Below, piece after piece: positions 1-6,354 of a stretch of DNA of 8,020 bases; position 1 is the first letter of the stretch; the number at the start of each line of letters is the position of its first letter. The DNA lies in assembly GCA_964346145.1 (NCBI GenBank), contig CAYFTL010000058.1, positions 1 through 8,020 on the forward strand. Direction: 5' to 3'. The position numbers and the translations under genes are program-made. The stretch comes from CAYFTL01 sp964346145. Its GTDB lineage: Bacteria; Bacillota; Clostridia; Christensenellales; Aristaeellaceae. A model generated the notes under the pieces. The model saw nothing but the letters and a program-made list of their open reading frames with translations, had not been told where the DNA came from and made no database searches.

Positions 1-1692
1 CCAGCCGAACACATAACCTTTTATAGAATTAAAATTGCCAATAATAAATTGGTGTCGGACGGCACCCACGAAACCTTCGGCCTAGGATACTTCGTTAAGG
101 GTACGCCAGAAAGCGTGTTACAGGGTGCGCAACTGGCAATCACCGAAGATAACGGCGACACCACTTTTGTGGACCTATCCACCGCACCCGACGCTCCTCC
201 GCCGGAAACAAGTGCGGCGGAGGAACCCGCACAGGAATCCGCAGAAGAATCTCCCACCCCTACCGAAGTTGCAGCCCCTGAAGCCCAAGATAGTGAACCG
301 ACAGCCGAGGCACCGCAAGCGCAGGATACCGAACCTGCTTTAGTGGAACAATCAGAGGCCACAACACCCGAACCAACAAGCGATAACTCACCCGTTCCCG
401 AGCCGACGGCAGCGCCCAACAGCGAGAACAGAGGGACGGAAGCCGTTCAAAATCTGCTGGCTCAGTTGGCTCAAGACGAACAAGGTCCGTGGAGTAAAGC
501 GATCTATGAGGCCGGCGTTTCGCAGATCAAAGCAGAAGGAGATTTTCTCGTACTTTCGCTGCGCTCCTTTAACCCCAAGCTGGACGAGCTAGGAGATTAT
601 GCAGCCGGAAAGGTCGACTACTTAGAACGGTTGCTCAAAAACGCATCAGCTTTCGACCTAACCGTAAAGATTGAGTATAAGGATGGCACAATCACCGAGG
701 ACGGCAAAGCGGAACTGGTGAAGGCAGTATCCAGCGCAGCGGCGGCGTCCAAAGCCGCGTTCGATGACTCGCGCACACGCATAGCCATCGCAGAGGCGCT
801 CTTTCCCCTCCCTGTAGAAAAAGCCGATGACGCTAGTCAACTGCTCAATCCCAGCGAAGGCTATATGACGATTTTTGACAACTACTTAAAAGCCAGCCTG
901 ATAACAGAACCCGGCGATCAACCCACCGACTATGCGCCGCTGTTCTACGCCCAATCCAAACAACGCCTGAACGTTGGCGACGGCCCCCACGCGCTGAACC
1001 TCAAGTGCACAGGCGCAAACGCCGAAAAACTTGTGAAAAACGCCGGCAGCAAAGCGTTGGCTTCCTTTGCCAAAAAAGAAAAAGCCAACCAAGCTACCGC
1101 CGATGAAATTGCACAGGCGTACACGGAAGCGCTGGCCCAGGAAGCCATTTCCGTGCGCAAGAATGGCGGAGAAGCCTTTGAAATCAAGTTGGATGTGGAC
1201 GATCTTGCGCAAGGCTTTTACGGAAACGACTACTTAGATTACATCAACCGTTACGATTTTCGCACAAGTTCGGCTGCGCTGGCCGACAACGTCGCCCAGC
1301 TCCCCGATTATCCGGCCCAAGAGCCGCCCAAAAGCGGACGATTGTCGGGCGGAAAAAGCGGCACAAAAATAGTCGTAAAGACTCAAGACGAGGCCAATTA
1401 TCTTTTCTTCCAACTGCGGCGCTCCGATTCGGATGAAATCGCGGCAACCGGATTTATTCGGCCGGGAGAATCTTGCACTGTGTACGCATCCAAGGGAAAT
1501 TGCTACTTCCTGATCGCCAGCGGTACCGCGTGGTACGGCGAAGAGCACTTATTTGGAGATGCGGGCGTGTACAGCCAGACCGAATCCATAGAGATTAAGG
1601 GCGGCAATTATTATCATACGATTACGCTGGGCGGCGTTGTCGACGGCAATATTGAAGGATACGGGGCCTCGCGCGATGCTTTTAGCCAATAA
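1..1692 (+). CDS. Modular protein with Pro/Glu-rich linker and beta-rich C-terminal domain (5'-partial, function unknown)
   Basis: The reading frame is open from base 1, so the gene starts outside the window; the TTG at 49 has no ribosome binding site and is not the start. The visible part is 563 residues. Residues 1-60 look like the end of a beta-rich domain. Residues about 60-145 are a low-complexity linker rich in Pro, Glu, Ala and Thr, typical of a spacer in surface or membrane-anchored proteins. Residues about 148-430 are a mixed helical/beta region I do not recognise; it may hold two diverged copies of one unit. A short Gly/Ser/Lys-rich hinge at about 438-452 leads to a C-terminal domain (about 452-545) with the motif ASGTAWYGEEHLFG and an ending of the type YHTITLGGVVDGN. 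I recall similar small domains at the C-termini of other clostridial hypothetical proteins. Any signal peptide or membrane anchor would lie in the missing part. The gene stands alone and ends at a strong terminator. A structural or surface role is only a guess. Confidence 0.85.
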   Translation, partial: PAEHITFYRIKIANNKLVSDGTHETFGLGYFVKGTPESVLQGAQLAITEDNGDTTFVDLSTAPDAPPPETSAAEEPAQESAEESPTPTEVAAPEAQDSEPTAEAPQAQDTEPALVEQSEATTPEPTSDNSPVPEPTAAPNSENRGTEAVQNLLAQLAQDEQGPWSKAIYEAGVSQIKAEGDFLVLSLRSFNPKLDELGDYAAGKVDYLERLLKNASAFDLTVKIEYKDGTITEDGKAELVKAVSSAAAASKAAFDDSRTRIAIAEALFPLPVEKADDASQLLNPSEGYMTIFDNYLKASLITEPGDQPTDYAPLFYAQSKQRLNVGDGPHALNLKCTGANAEKLVKNAGSKALASFAKKEKANQATADEIAQAYTEALAQEAISVRKNGGEAFEIKLDVDDLAQGFYGNDYLDYINRYDFRTSSAALADNVAQLPDYPAQEPPKSGRLSGGKSGTKIVVKTQDEANYLFFQLRRSDSDEIAATGFIRPGESCTVYASKGNCYFLIASGTAWYGEEHLFGDAGVYSQTESIEIKGGNYYHTITLGGVVDGNIEGYGASRDAFSQ

Positions 1693-1699
1693 CCAAATC

Positions 1700-1718
1700 G
1701 ACCGGCATACGTCCGGTC
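1700..1718 (+). other. Small GC-rich hairpin just after the stop codon
   Basis: Arms GACCGG (1700-1705) and CCGGTC (1713-1718) flank a 7-base loop, 7 bases after the stop codon of the partial gene. There is no T tract after it, so it is not a classic terminator. It could help stabilise the 3' end of the transcript or be chance. Confidence 0.35.
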
Positions 1719-1753
1719 TGTAGCCTTCAACAAAGAAAACTCAATTCCCCTCC

Positions 1754-1787
1754 AGGCCATCGGTGCTATAGCACCGATGGCCTTTTT
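1754..1787 (+). terminator. Rho-independent terminator of the partial gene
   Basis: Bases 1754-1783 form a perfect 30-base palindrome (arm beginning AGGCCATCGGTGC, centred on TATA at 1767-1770). Its final T starts a run of five T at 1783-1787. The stem is long and GC-rich and lies about 60 bases after the stop codon at 1692. No other gene end on the plus strand is near, so it serves the gene ending at 1692. Confidence 0.9.
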
Positions 1788-1795
1788 ATTTGGGG

Positions 1796-1833
1796 TACGG
1801 CAAATCGCCGTGCAGACAGAGCGTTTTGCCGTA
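1796..1833. repeat. Unexplained 38-base inverted repeat
   Basis: TACGGCAAA (1796-1804) is repeated inverted as TTTGCCGTA (1825-1833). Inside these arms, after one T-T mismatch, CGC (1806-1808) pairs with GCG (1821-1823), giving 12 pairs out of 13 around a 12-base loop. It begins 9 bases after the terminator's T run, so it lies outside the transcript that ends there. A T5 run follows some way downstream (near 1849), too far for a standard terminator. It may be a backup terminator, a small structured RNA or a repeat element. Confidence 0.5.
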
Positions 1834-1962
1834 GCTATAGACACTCATTTTTCGCTTGAAAAATATGCCCAGGCATGTTAGCGTGTATAGGGAAACATGG
1901 ATATATGCATAAGAACATTCTAGTGTGCAGTAAAATTAGGGGCAGTCATAAAAATCGATATG

Positions 1963-2211
1963 TTAAATGAGTTTTTTCAAGCGAGCGATGAATATTACCG
2001 GCCATTCGGAACCATCCTCAAATTCTTCGCAAAATCCATCCAGAATAAATCCTATGCGAAAGGCTAAAGCGAAGATATCTTGGAGAGCCCTGTGATAATA
2101 ATTTTGCAAAATGGGTTGTCCAACAATAACATTCCTCCTTTTTCGTTTTTCTTCGTCGATATAGATTTTACGACTTATTTTCTCTAGGAATAGCGATAGG
2201 ATATGGCGCAT
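1963..2211 (-). pseudogene. Remnant of a class I SAM-dependent methyltransferase (C-terminal part only)
   Basis: This 82-codon frame has no usable ribosome binding site before its ATG, and the frame upstream meets a stop after a few codons. Residues about 29-82 resemble the C-terminal end of clostridial SAM-dependent methyltransferases: a motif of the type GQPILQNYYHRALQDIFALAF, then GFILDGFCEEF and a closing beta strand PVIFIARLKK. The SAM-binding Rossmann part, which lies in the N-terminal half of this family, is absent, so it cannot be an active enzyme. The first 25 or so residues (many Arg/Lys) may already be scrambled sequence. The stretch is AT-richer than the neighbouring genes. The family match is from memory of the motif pattern; an unrelated small protein cannot be ruled out. 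Confidence 0.5.
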
Positions 2212-2412
2212 ATTTAAGCACGCCGGCAGCGGTCAAACTGGAAAGAAAGAGAGGCGCTCCTTCCGTCGGAAAACGAAGCCGCAAGAGGGCAACTGGCCCG
2301 CTCGTTTGTTACGCTCATGATCCCAAATCCATTATTAGAACAACAAGCTCTTTACCCTGCTCTTATTAAAAACACTATAAACACATTATATTATGCGAGG
2401 AGGATGCTGGAA
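2212..2412 (+). other. Upstream region of the MetH-activation gene, open in frame but probably not translated
   Basis: A stop at 2215-2217 is followed by an open frame that runs into the gene below. An ATG at 2317 could begin translation, but nothing like a Shine-Dalgarno sequence precedes it. The second half (2331-2395) is AT-rich, with TATAAA at 2376-2381 about 19 bases after a weak -35-like TTTACC (2351-2356), which would place a transcript start near 2388. I looked for the conserved cobalamin-riboswitch box (GCCACTG) here and did not see it. Confidence 0.35.
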
Positions 2413-3075
2413 ATGGGCGAAGGCTACATTATGGATGATTTTTCTATAGACATAACGATAGAGGATGTCATCCAAAAACTACACTTGGTTGAGGAAGAAG
2501 ACATTGAACTTATGAACGAAAACCTGGAGCAAGCGTTGGCCATCGCCCGCCCCAAAGCTTTTTACAGTGTATTTGAGGTTTCAAAAATAGAAAAAGGCAA
2601 TGTCTTTATCGGCAGTGAAGTATTCACAAGCCAACAGCTGGCCACAAGGCTCGAAGGCGTGCACAACGTAATTGCGCACGTAATTAGCTGCGGCCAGGAA
2701 GTGGACCGCTGGAGCCACCAGGAGAGCGATTATTTTGTGGCGCTTTGGTTGGATATGCTCAAGGAAATGATATTGGGATGCGCGCGCAAGCAATGCTACC
2801 AGGCATTATCGGCCAAGTATGGCATCGACTCGTTTTCCACCATGAGCCCAGGATCCGGGAATCTGGACGTTTGGCCAATCGGCGATCAAAGGAATTTATT
2901 CTCGCTACTCGGGAATGTTCATGAAAAGATCGGCGTGCAGCTCACCGAAAATTGCCTTATGGTGCCCATAAAATCGGTGTCCGGGCTGATGTTCCCATCT
3001 AGCTCTCAGTTCATTACCTGCAGCTTGTGCAGCCGCGAGCACTGCCCCAACCGCAGGGCGCCCTACGCAGAATAG
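2413..3075 (+). CDS. MetH-activation-domain protein (corrinoid reactivation-like) with Cys-rich tail
   Basis: I place the start at ATG 2413 because AGGAGG lies at 2398-2403, 9 bases upstream; this gives 220 residues. The longer frame from 2317 adds 32 residues with no ribosome binding site. The protein belongs to the family of stand-alone vitamin B12-dependent methionine synthase activation domains of clostridia: N-terminal DFSIDITIEDVIQKL, a central VIAHVISCGQEVD segment, and the pattern SPGSGNLDVWPIGDQ at about 135-149 followed by IGVQLTENCLMVPIKSVSG. In MetH this domain binds SAM for the methyl transfer that rescues oxidised cobalamin. The SAM-binding RxxxGY-type motif is altered here (Thr and Ser replace Arg and Tyr at the matching places). 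The tail carries C203-x2-C206-x4-C211 before NRRAPY, a possible metal or Fe-S site. It probably serves a corrinoid methyltransferase encoded elsewhere. The family is fairly sure, the exact partner unknown. Confidence 0.85.
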   Translation: MGEGYIMDDFSIDITIEDVIQKLHLVEEEDIELMNENLEQALAIARPKAFYSVFEVSKIEKGNVFIGSEVFTSQQLATRLEGVHNVIAHVISCGQEVDRWSHQESDYFVALWLDMLKEMILGCARKQCYQALSAKYGIDSFSTMSPGSGNLDVWPIGDQRNLFSLLGNVHEKIGVQLTENCLMVPIKSVSGLMFPSSSQFITCSLCSREHCPNRRAPYAE

Positions 3076-3104
3076 CGTCGTTTAAGAACAACTCCGATTG
3101 CAAA

Positions 3105-3140
3105 TTAACAGCCGCCGTGAAATTTCACGGCGGCTGTTAA
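3105..3140. terminator. Bidirectional terminator between convergent genes
   Basis: Bases 3105-3140 are a perfect 36-base palindrome with a GC-rich stem (CAGCCGCCGTGAAA on one arm). It lies 30 bases after the plus-strand stop at 3075 and 28 bases after the minus-strand stop at 3168. In the minus direction the stem runs into TTAATTT, a fair T tract; in the plus direction the tail is TTAATAC, which is weaker. It most likely ends both transcripts. Confidence 0.8.
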
Positions 3141-3167
3141 TACACACGATAACATATTGGTCAAATA

Positions 3168-3539
3168 TTAAGGCTGCTCGACCAAAACGTTGGCCGTGGC
3201 CACTATATCGACTCCGGTTCCAGCAGCGTTTTGGAGCAGCACATCGCCAAGTTTAATGGGCGCGCAGGCCACAACCTCGTGGATCGCCTTGAGCACCTTA
3301 TCAATGTTAGCCTTGGGCACAGCGTCGGCCGTCTTCACCGGGCAAAGGGGCTGCGCACCACCTTGTACCCACACGCTGGTAGTGACCGTGCGCATGGGCT
3401 GGAGCAGTTCCTGAGTGCCGTAGGTGATGCCGCGCTTGCAACTATTGCCTTGTACGGTTACGTTATTTTGATGGTCCTGGGTTACAGTCAGCTGGCAACC
3501 CACCGGGCAAACGATACACACCATTTTTCGTTCTTGCAT
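3168..3539 (-). CDS. DUF1667 family cysteine protein of the glycerol-3-phosphate dehydrogenase operon
   Basis: This is a small soluble protein of 123 residues, full length for the family. The N-terminus has C8-x2-C11-x3-C15 (CIVCPVGC) and then C34 in GNSCKRG. The spacing recalls the [4Fe-4S] loop at the N-terminus of molybdopterin oxidoreductases, although here the last gap is only 18 residues. The conserved family features RTVTTSVWV, PVKT, VPK and GDVL are all present. Family members (COG3862, 'conserved CXXC pairs') are regularly encoded next to GlpA-like and FAD-oxidoreductase genes; the role is unproven, but an electron-transfer or Fe-S subunit is the obvious guess. The ATG at 3539 starts 2 bases after the stop of the gene before it, with GGGGGAGG 7 bases upstream. 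It is the last gene of the operon and ends at the shared palindrome. Confidence 0.88.
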   Translation of the reverse strand: MQERKMVCIVCPVGCQLTVTQDHQNNVTVQGNSCKRGITYGTQELLQPMRTVTTSVWVQGGAQPLCPVKTADAVPKANIDKVLKAIHEVVACAPIKLGDVLLQNAAGTGVDIVATANVLVEQP

Positions 3540-3541
3540 AT

Positions 3542-4813
3542 TTAAGCCTCCCCCTCAACGTGCACCACGAGATTGCTGGCGATTGCGTCTGCGTTTACCG
3601 TGATTTTTTCCATTTCACCCGGCGTCATCACCAATTTTTTTCTGTTGCACAGCTGCGCGTCGGCGCAATCAACCGTTACTCGAGCCGGATGGTAGGCCTG
3701 ATCCACCCTGTAGTACAAATCAATTTTGCTAGCCGCAGCTTTGCTGATGCGCTGGGGCACAACGTAGCGCACGCCCTGGCCTGCAGCCACGGTCCAATAA
3801 TCCTGGCTTTGTGCCTCCAAACCTTTGAACACATAGTGGGCCGCTGCGCGCCCGGCCAGTATGGCTTCATCGCTGACGTTGTCCACCAAATCGTGCACAT
3901 GCAGCACGTTGCCACAGGCAAACACGCCGGGCAACGAGGTTTGGCGGGTTTCGTCGACAACCGCACCGCTGGTAACCGGATCCATTTGGATGCCGGCTTG
4001 GCCTGTCAGCTCATTTTCGGGAATCAAACCCACTGAAAGCAGCAAGGTATCGCATTCGACGATCTGTTCTGTGCCGGTTATCGGCTTTTTAGTCGCCGGA
4101 TCCACCTCGGCTACGGTTACTGCCTCGAGCCGACCTTTGCCGTGCACCCGGGTCACGGTATGGTTAAACTTGAGGGGAATATCGTTATCTTCTAGGCACT
4201 GGACGATGTTGCGGTTTAACCCGGACGAGAAGGGCATCAACTCGCATACCATTTCAACCTGGGCGCCTTCCCACTCCAATCTGCGGGCCATGATGAGGCC
4301 AATGTCCCCAGAGCCTAAGATTACGATTTTCTTGCCTGGCATATACCCTTCCAAGTTGACCATGCGCTGGGCAAACCCGGCAGTGTACACGCCTGCCGGC
4401 CGCGTTCCTGGAATGCTCAGCGCGCCCCGGGTTCGTTCGCGACAGCCCATCGCCAGCACGATAGCGCGCGCCTGTATGCGCACTAGGCCATGCTTCGGGC
4501 TGATAGCCAGCACTTCGCGCCGTTTGTTGAGCTCGATGACCATGGTGTCGGTCCATACATCTATTCCGGTGCCATCCAGTTGATCGACAAACCTGGCCGC
4601 ATATTCGGGACCGGTCAGTTCTTCGCCGAAAAAATGAAGTCCGAATCCGTTGTGGATGCACTGCTGCAAAATTCCGCCCAGATGCGTGTCCCTCTCTAGA
4701 ACGAGTATATTTAAATCGGGGGAGGTTTTGTGTGCCTCCAGCGCAGCCGCAAGGCCGGCGGGCCCGCCGCCGATCACCACCACATCGTATTCTACTGTTT
4801 GTTGGTTTTGCAC
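3542..4813 (-). CDS. FAD-dependent, NAD(P)-type oxidoreductase, second subunit of the glycerol-3-phosphate dehydrogenase operon
   Basis: The protein has 423 residues and starts with GTG at 4813, with AGGAGG 7 bases upstream inside the end of the previous gene. It has a two-dinucleotide-fold flavoprotein plan: an FAD site VVIGGGPAGLAAALEA at about 12-27, the family motif GGILQQCIHNGFGLHFF at about 46-62, a MGCRERTRG strand at about 122-130, an NAD(P)-type fold KIVILGSGDIGL at about 162-173, and the second FAD contact PGVFACGNVLHVHD at about 315-328. About 70 residues of beta-type C-terminal domain follow. There is no CxxxxC redox pair of the classical disulfide reductases; C52 lies in the family motif. 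It overlaps the GlpA-like gene by 22 bases, which implies coupled translation. It probably takes electrons from the GlpA-like subunit or joins it in one complex. It is not a GlpB homologue that I can recognise, so the assignment rests on the gene cluster. Confidence 0.9.
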   Translation of the reverse strand: MQNQQTVEYDVVVIGGGPAGLAAALEAHKTSPDLNILVLERDTHLGGILQQCIHNGFGLHFFGEELTGPEYAARFVDQLDGTGIDVWTDTMVIELNKRREVLAISPKHGLVRIQARAIVLAMGCRERTRGALSIPGTRPAGVYTAGFAQRMVNLEGYMPGKKIVILGSGDIGLIMARRLEWEGAQVEMVCELMPFSSGLNRNIVQCLEDNDIPLKFNHTVTRVHGKGRLEAVTVAEVDPATKKPITGTEQIVECDTLLLSVGLIPENELTGQAGIQMDPVTSGAVVDETRQTSLPGVFACGNVLHVHDLVDNVSDEAILAGRAAAHYVFKGLEAQSQDYWTVAAGQGVRYVVPQRISKAAASKIDLYYRVDQAYHPARVTVDCADAQLCNRKKLVMTPGEMEKITVNADAIASNLVVHVEGEA

Positions 4814-6258
4814 TGCGATTCCTCCTCCCCCAGCTTTCCGGCGAGCATTTTGGAATTTCCGCCAAATTTGGTCACTTCTTCAATCGGGATATTCAGCTCT
4901 CTGCTGATCAATTCAATTACCCGCGGCGCACAAAATCCACCCTGACAGCGGCCCATGCCGGCGCGCACCCTGCGCTTGACCGCATCCACCGAGCGAGCAC
5001 CGCGCCGAATGGCTTCTACTATTTCGCCTTCGGTAACGTATTCGCACCGGCAGATCATGCGTCCATAGCGCGAATCCTTGCGAATGGCTTCGGCGCGCTG
5101 GGCATTGTCCATGCGCCTAAATTCGGCGATGGGTTCTCGAATGGGATCGTAAGTCGGATTTTCCTCCATGGCAAGCCCTTGATTTTTCAAAATGTCGGCT
5201 ACCATAAGAGCGACGGCCGGTGCACTAGTCAAGCCCGGCGAACAAATTCCCGCCACGTTGATAAAGCGATCGTTGGTTTCGGAGGGACCGATGACAAAAT
5301 CTCCAGTGGACGGCTGGGCGCGAAGCCCGGCAAAAGAACGGATGACCGCCCGCAAGTTTAAATTGGGCACCGAGCGTTTGGACAGGCGCGTCATCTCTTC
5401 AAGGCCTTCGGGCGTTACCGAAGTGTCTTCCCTGTCATCAACGTTCACCGCGGTGGGGCCGGCAAACACATTTCCATCCACCGTGGGTGCCACCAACACG
5501 CCCTTGCCCAGCGCAGAGGGCGTTTGGAAAATGACCGTAAAAATAGGATTTGCAGCCTTGTCCATCAGCATGTATTCGCCCTTGCGCGGCAAAATCGAAA
5601 AGGAGTTATCCCCCACCAACTGGGCGATTTTGTCGGCATATACGCCGGCGGCATTGATTACATATTTGGCGGCAATCTTGTGCTCGCCGGCCAGCAGCTC
5701 AAATTTATCTCCTCTAAATTCGATTTGCGTCACTGGTGCGTCAAACAAAAACTCTACTCCGTTTTGCCTAGCATTTTCGGCGCAAGCGATGGTCAATTCG
5801 TAAGGGCAGGTGATTCCGCCCGTGGCAGCGTACAACGCGCCAACCACATCGTCGCTGATGCCCGGTTGGCGCTTACGCGCCTCATCGCCGGACAACACTT
5901 GCATGCCGGGCACGTTGTTTTCAAGGCCGCGCTCGTACAGCGCATGCACAGTTCTCATTTCCTCATCGTTAAAGGCCAGCACCAAAGAGCCGCTCCTGCG
6001 CATCGGTACACCCAGCTGTTCGGTCCACTCGTCAAACAATCGGTTGCCCTCGACGTTCAGCCTAGCCATCAGCGAACCCGGTTGGGCATCGTAACCCGCG
6101 TGCACAATTCCGCTGTTCGCCCGGGAAGCCCCCATGGCTACATCGTCGGTTGCTTCGATCAATAGTATTTTGATTTGATACGAAGACAACACACGCGCAA
6201 TTGCACAGCCCGACACGCCTCCGCCCACGATCACCACGTCATACAGTATTGGCTGCAT
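4792..6258 (-). CDS. GlpA-like FAD-dependent glycerol-3-phosphate dehydrogenase with BFD-like [2Fe-2S] domain
   Basis: This is a 488-residue flavoprotein of the DAO fold. The FAD site is DVVIVGGGVSGCAIARVL at about 7-24; GASRANSGIVHAGYD (about 43-57) is the flavin-contact segment shared by GlpA, GlpO and LhgO-type enzymes; the C-terminal FAD contact is INVAGICSPGLTSAPA at about 333-348. A C-terminal BFD-like domain follows with C403-x-C405-x32-C438-x4-C443, as in anaerobic GlpA, expected to hold a [2Fe-2S] cluster. It likely oxidises sn-glycerol 3-phosphate to dihydroxyacetone phosphate. The ATG at 6258 has AAGGAGG about 9 bases upstream. It is the first gene of a three-gene operon, with its promoter and leader just upstream. 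It is a little shorter than E. coli GlpA, and no GlpC-like subunit follows. An alternative is a 2-hydroxyacid (LhgO-type) oxidase; the BFD domain and the DUF1667 neighbour favour glycerol 3-phosphate. Confidence 0.9.
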   Translation of the reverse strand: MQPILYDVVIVGGGVSGCAIARVLSSYQIKILLIEATDDVAMGASRANSGIVHAGYDAQPGSLMARLNVEGNRLFDEWTEQLGVPMRRSGSLVLAFNDEEMRTVHALYERGLENNVPGMQVLSGDEARKRQPGISDDVVGALYAATGGITCPYELTIACAENARQNGVEFLFDAPVTQIEFRGDKFELLAGEHKIAAKYVINAAGVYADKIAQLVGDNSFSILPRKGEYMLMDKAANPIFTVIFQTPSALGKGVLVAPTVDGNVFAGPTAVNVDDREDTSVTPEGLEEMTRLSKRSVPNLNLRAVIRSFAGLRAQPSTGDFVIGPSETNDRFINVAGICSPGLTSAPAVALMVADILKNQGLAMEENPTYDPIREPIAEFRRMDNAQRAEAIRKDSRYGRMICRCEYVTEGEIVEAIRRGARSVDAVKRRVRAGMGRCQGGFCAPRVIELISRELNIPIEEVTKFGGNSKMLAGKLGEEESQCKTNKQ

Positions 6259-6280
6259 GAATCCCCCTCCTTAAAATCAC

Positions 6281-6319
6281 AAAAAAACCACAACAAACAA
6301 CCCGCTAAGCGAGCGTTTG
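6281..6319 (-). promoter_or_regulatory. Leader hairpin with T tract before the glycerol-3-phosphate operon (possible attenuator)
   Basis: In the minus direction, bases 6319-6294 fold into a hairpin: CAAAC pairs with GTTTG, and inside it GCTCGC pairs with GCGGGT (two G-T pairs) around a TTA loop, with one bulged base. Six bases later comes a run of seven T (6287-6281). It lies between the promoter and the ribosome binding site of the GlpA-like gene. In Bacillus subtilis a leader terminator before glpD is overcome by the antiterminator GlpP, so a similar switch is possible here. The gap between stem and T run is longer than in a typical terminator, so the function is uncertain. Confidence 0.45.
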
Positions 6320-6322
6320 CCA
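6308..6322 (-). promoter_or_regulatory. Possible cre (CcpA) site in the operon leader
   Basis: Read on the minus strand, TGGCAAACGCTCGCT matches the degenerate cre pattern WTGNAANCGNWNNCW at all fixed positions but one (G for T). It lies about 27-41 bases after the expected transcript start, a place where CcpA can block elongation. The match to the stricter palindromic consensus is poorer, and the sequence also forms one arm of the leader hairpin, which could explain it without CcpA. Confidence 0.3.
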
Positions 6323-6354
6323 TGGCTTCTCTAAATCTCTGCCCTGTCTTATTC

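Noticed and set aside
49..51. TTG as the start of the first plus-strand gene
   Set aside because: The frame is open back to base 1 and no ribosome binding site precedes the TTG, so the gene is cut by the window edge.
21..419. Minus-strand open frame opposite the Pro/Glu-rich linker
   Set aside because: It is a by-product of the biased linker codons; the protein is a low-complexity Ser/Gly/Ala/Val string with no start signals.
2212..2412. Cobalamin or SAM riboswitch before the MetH-activation gene
   Set aside because: No B12 box or SAM-I-type core could be found in this stretch by eye.
3861..4583. Long plus-strand open frame inside the minus-strand oxidoreductase gene
   Set aside because: The opposite strand encodes a full flavoprotein with all family motifs; this frame has none and no ribosome binding site.
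4254..4865. 203-codon minus-strand frame overlapping the oxidoreductase start
   Set aside because: Out of frame with the real gene, Arg-rich and motif-free; a shadow frame.
5524..6165. 213-codon plus-strand open frame opposite the GlpA-like gene
   Set aside because: Shadow of the well-supported dehydrogenase on the other strand.
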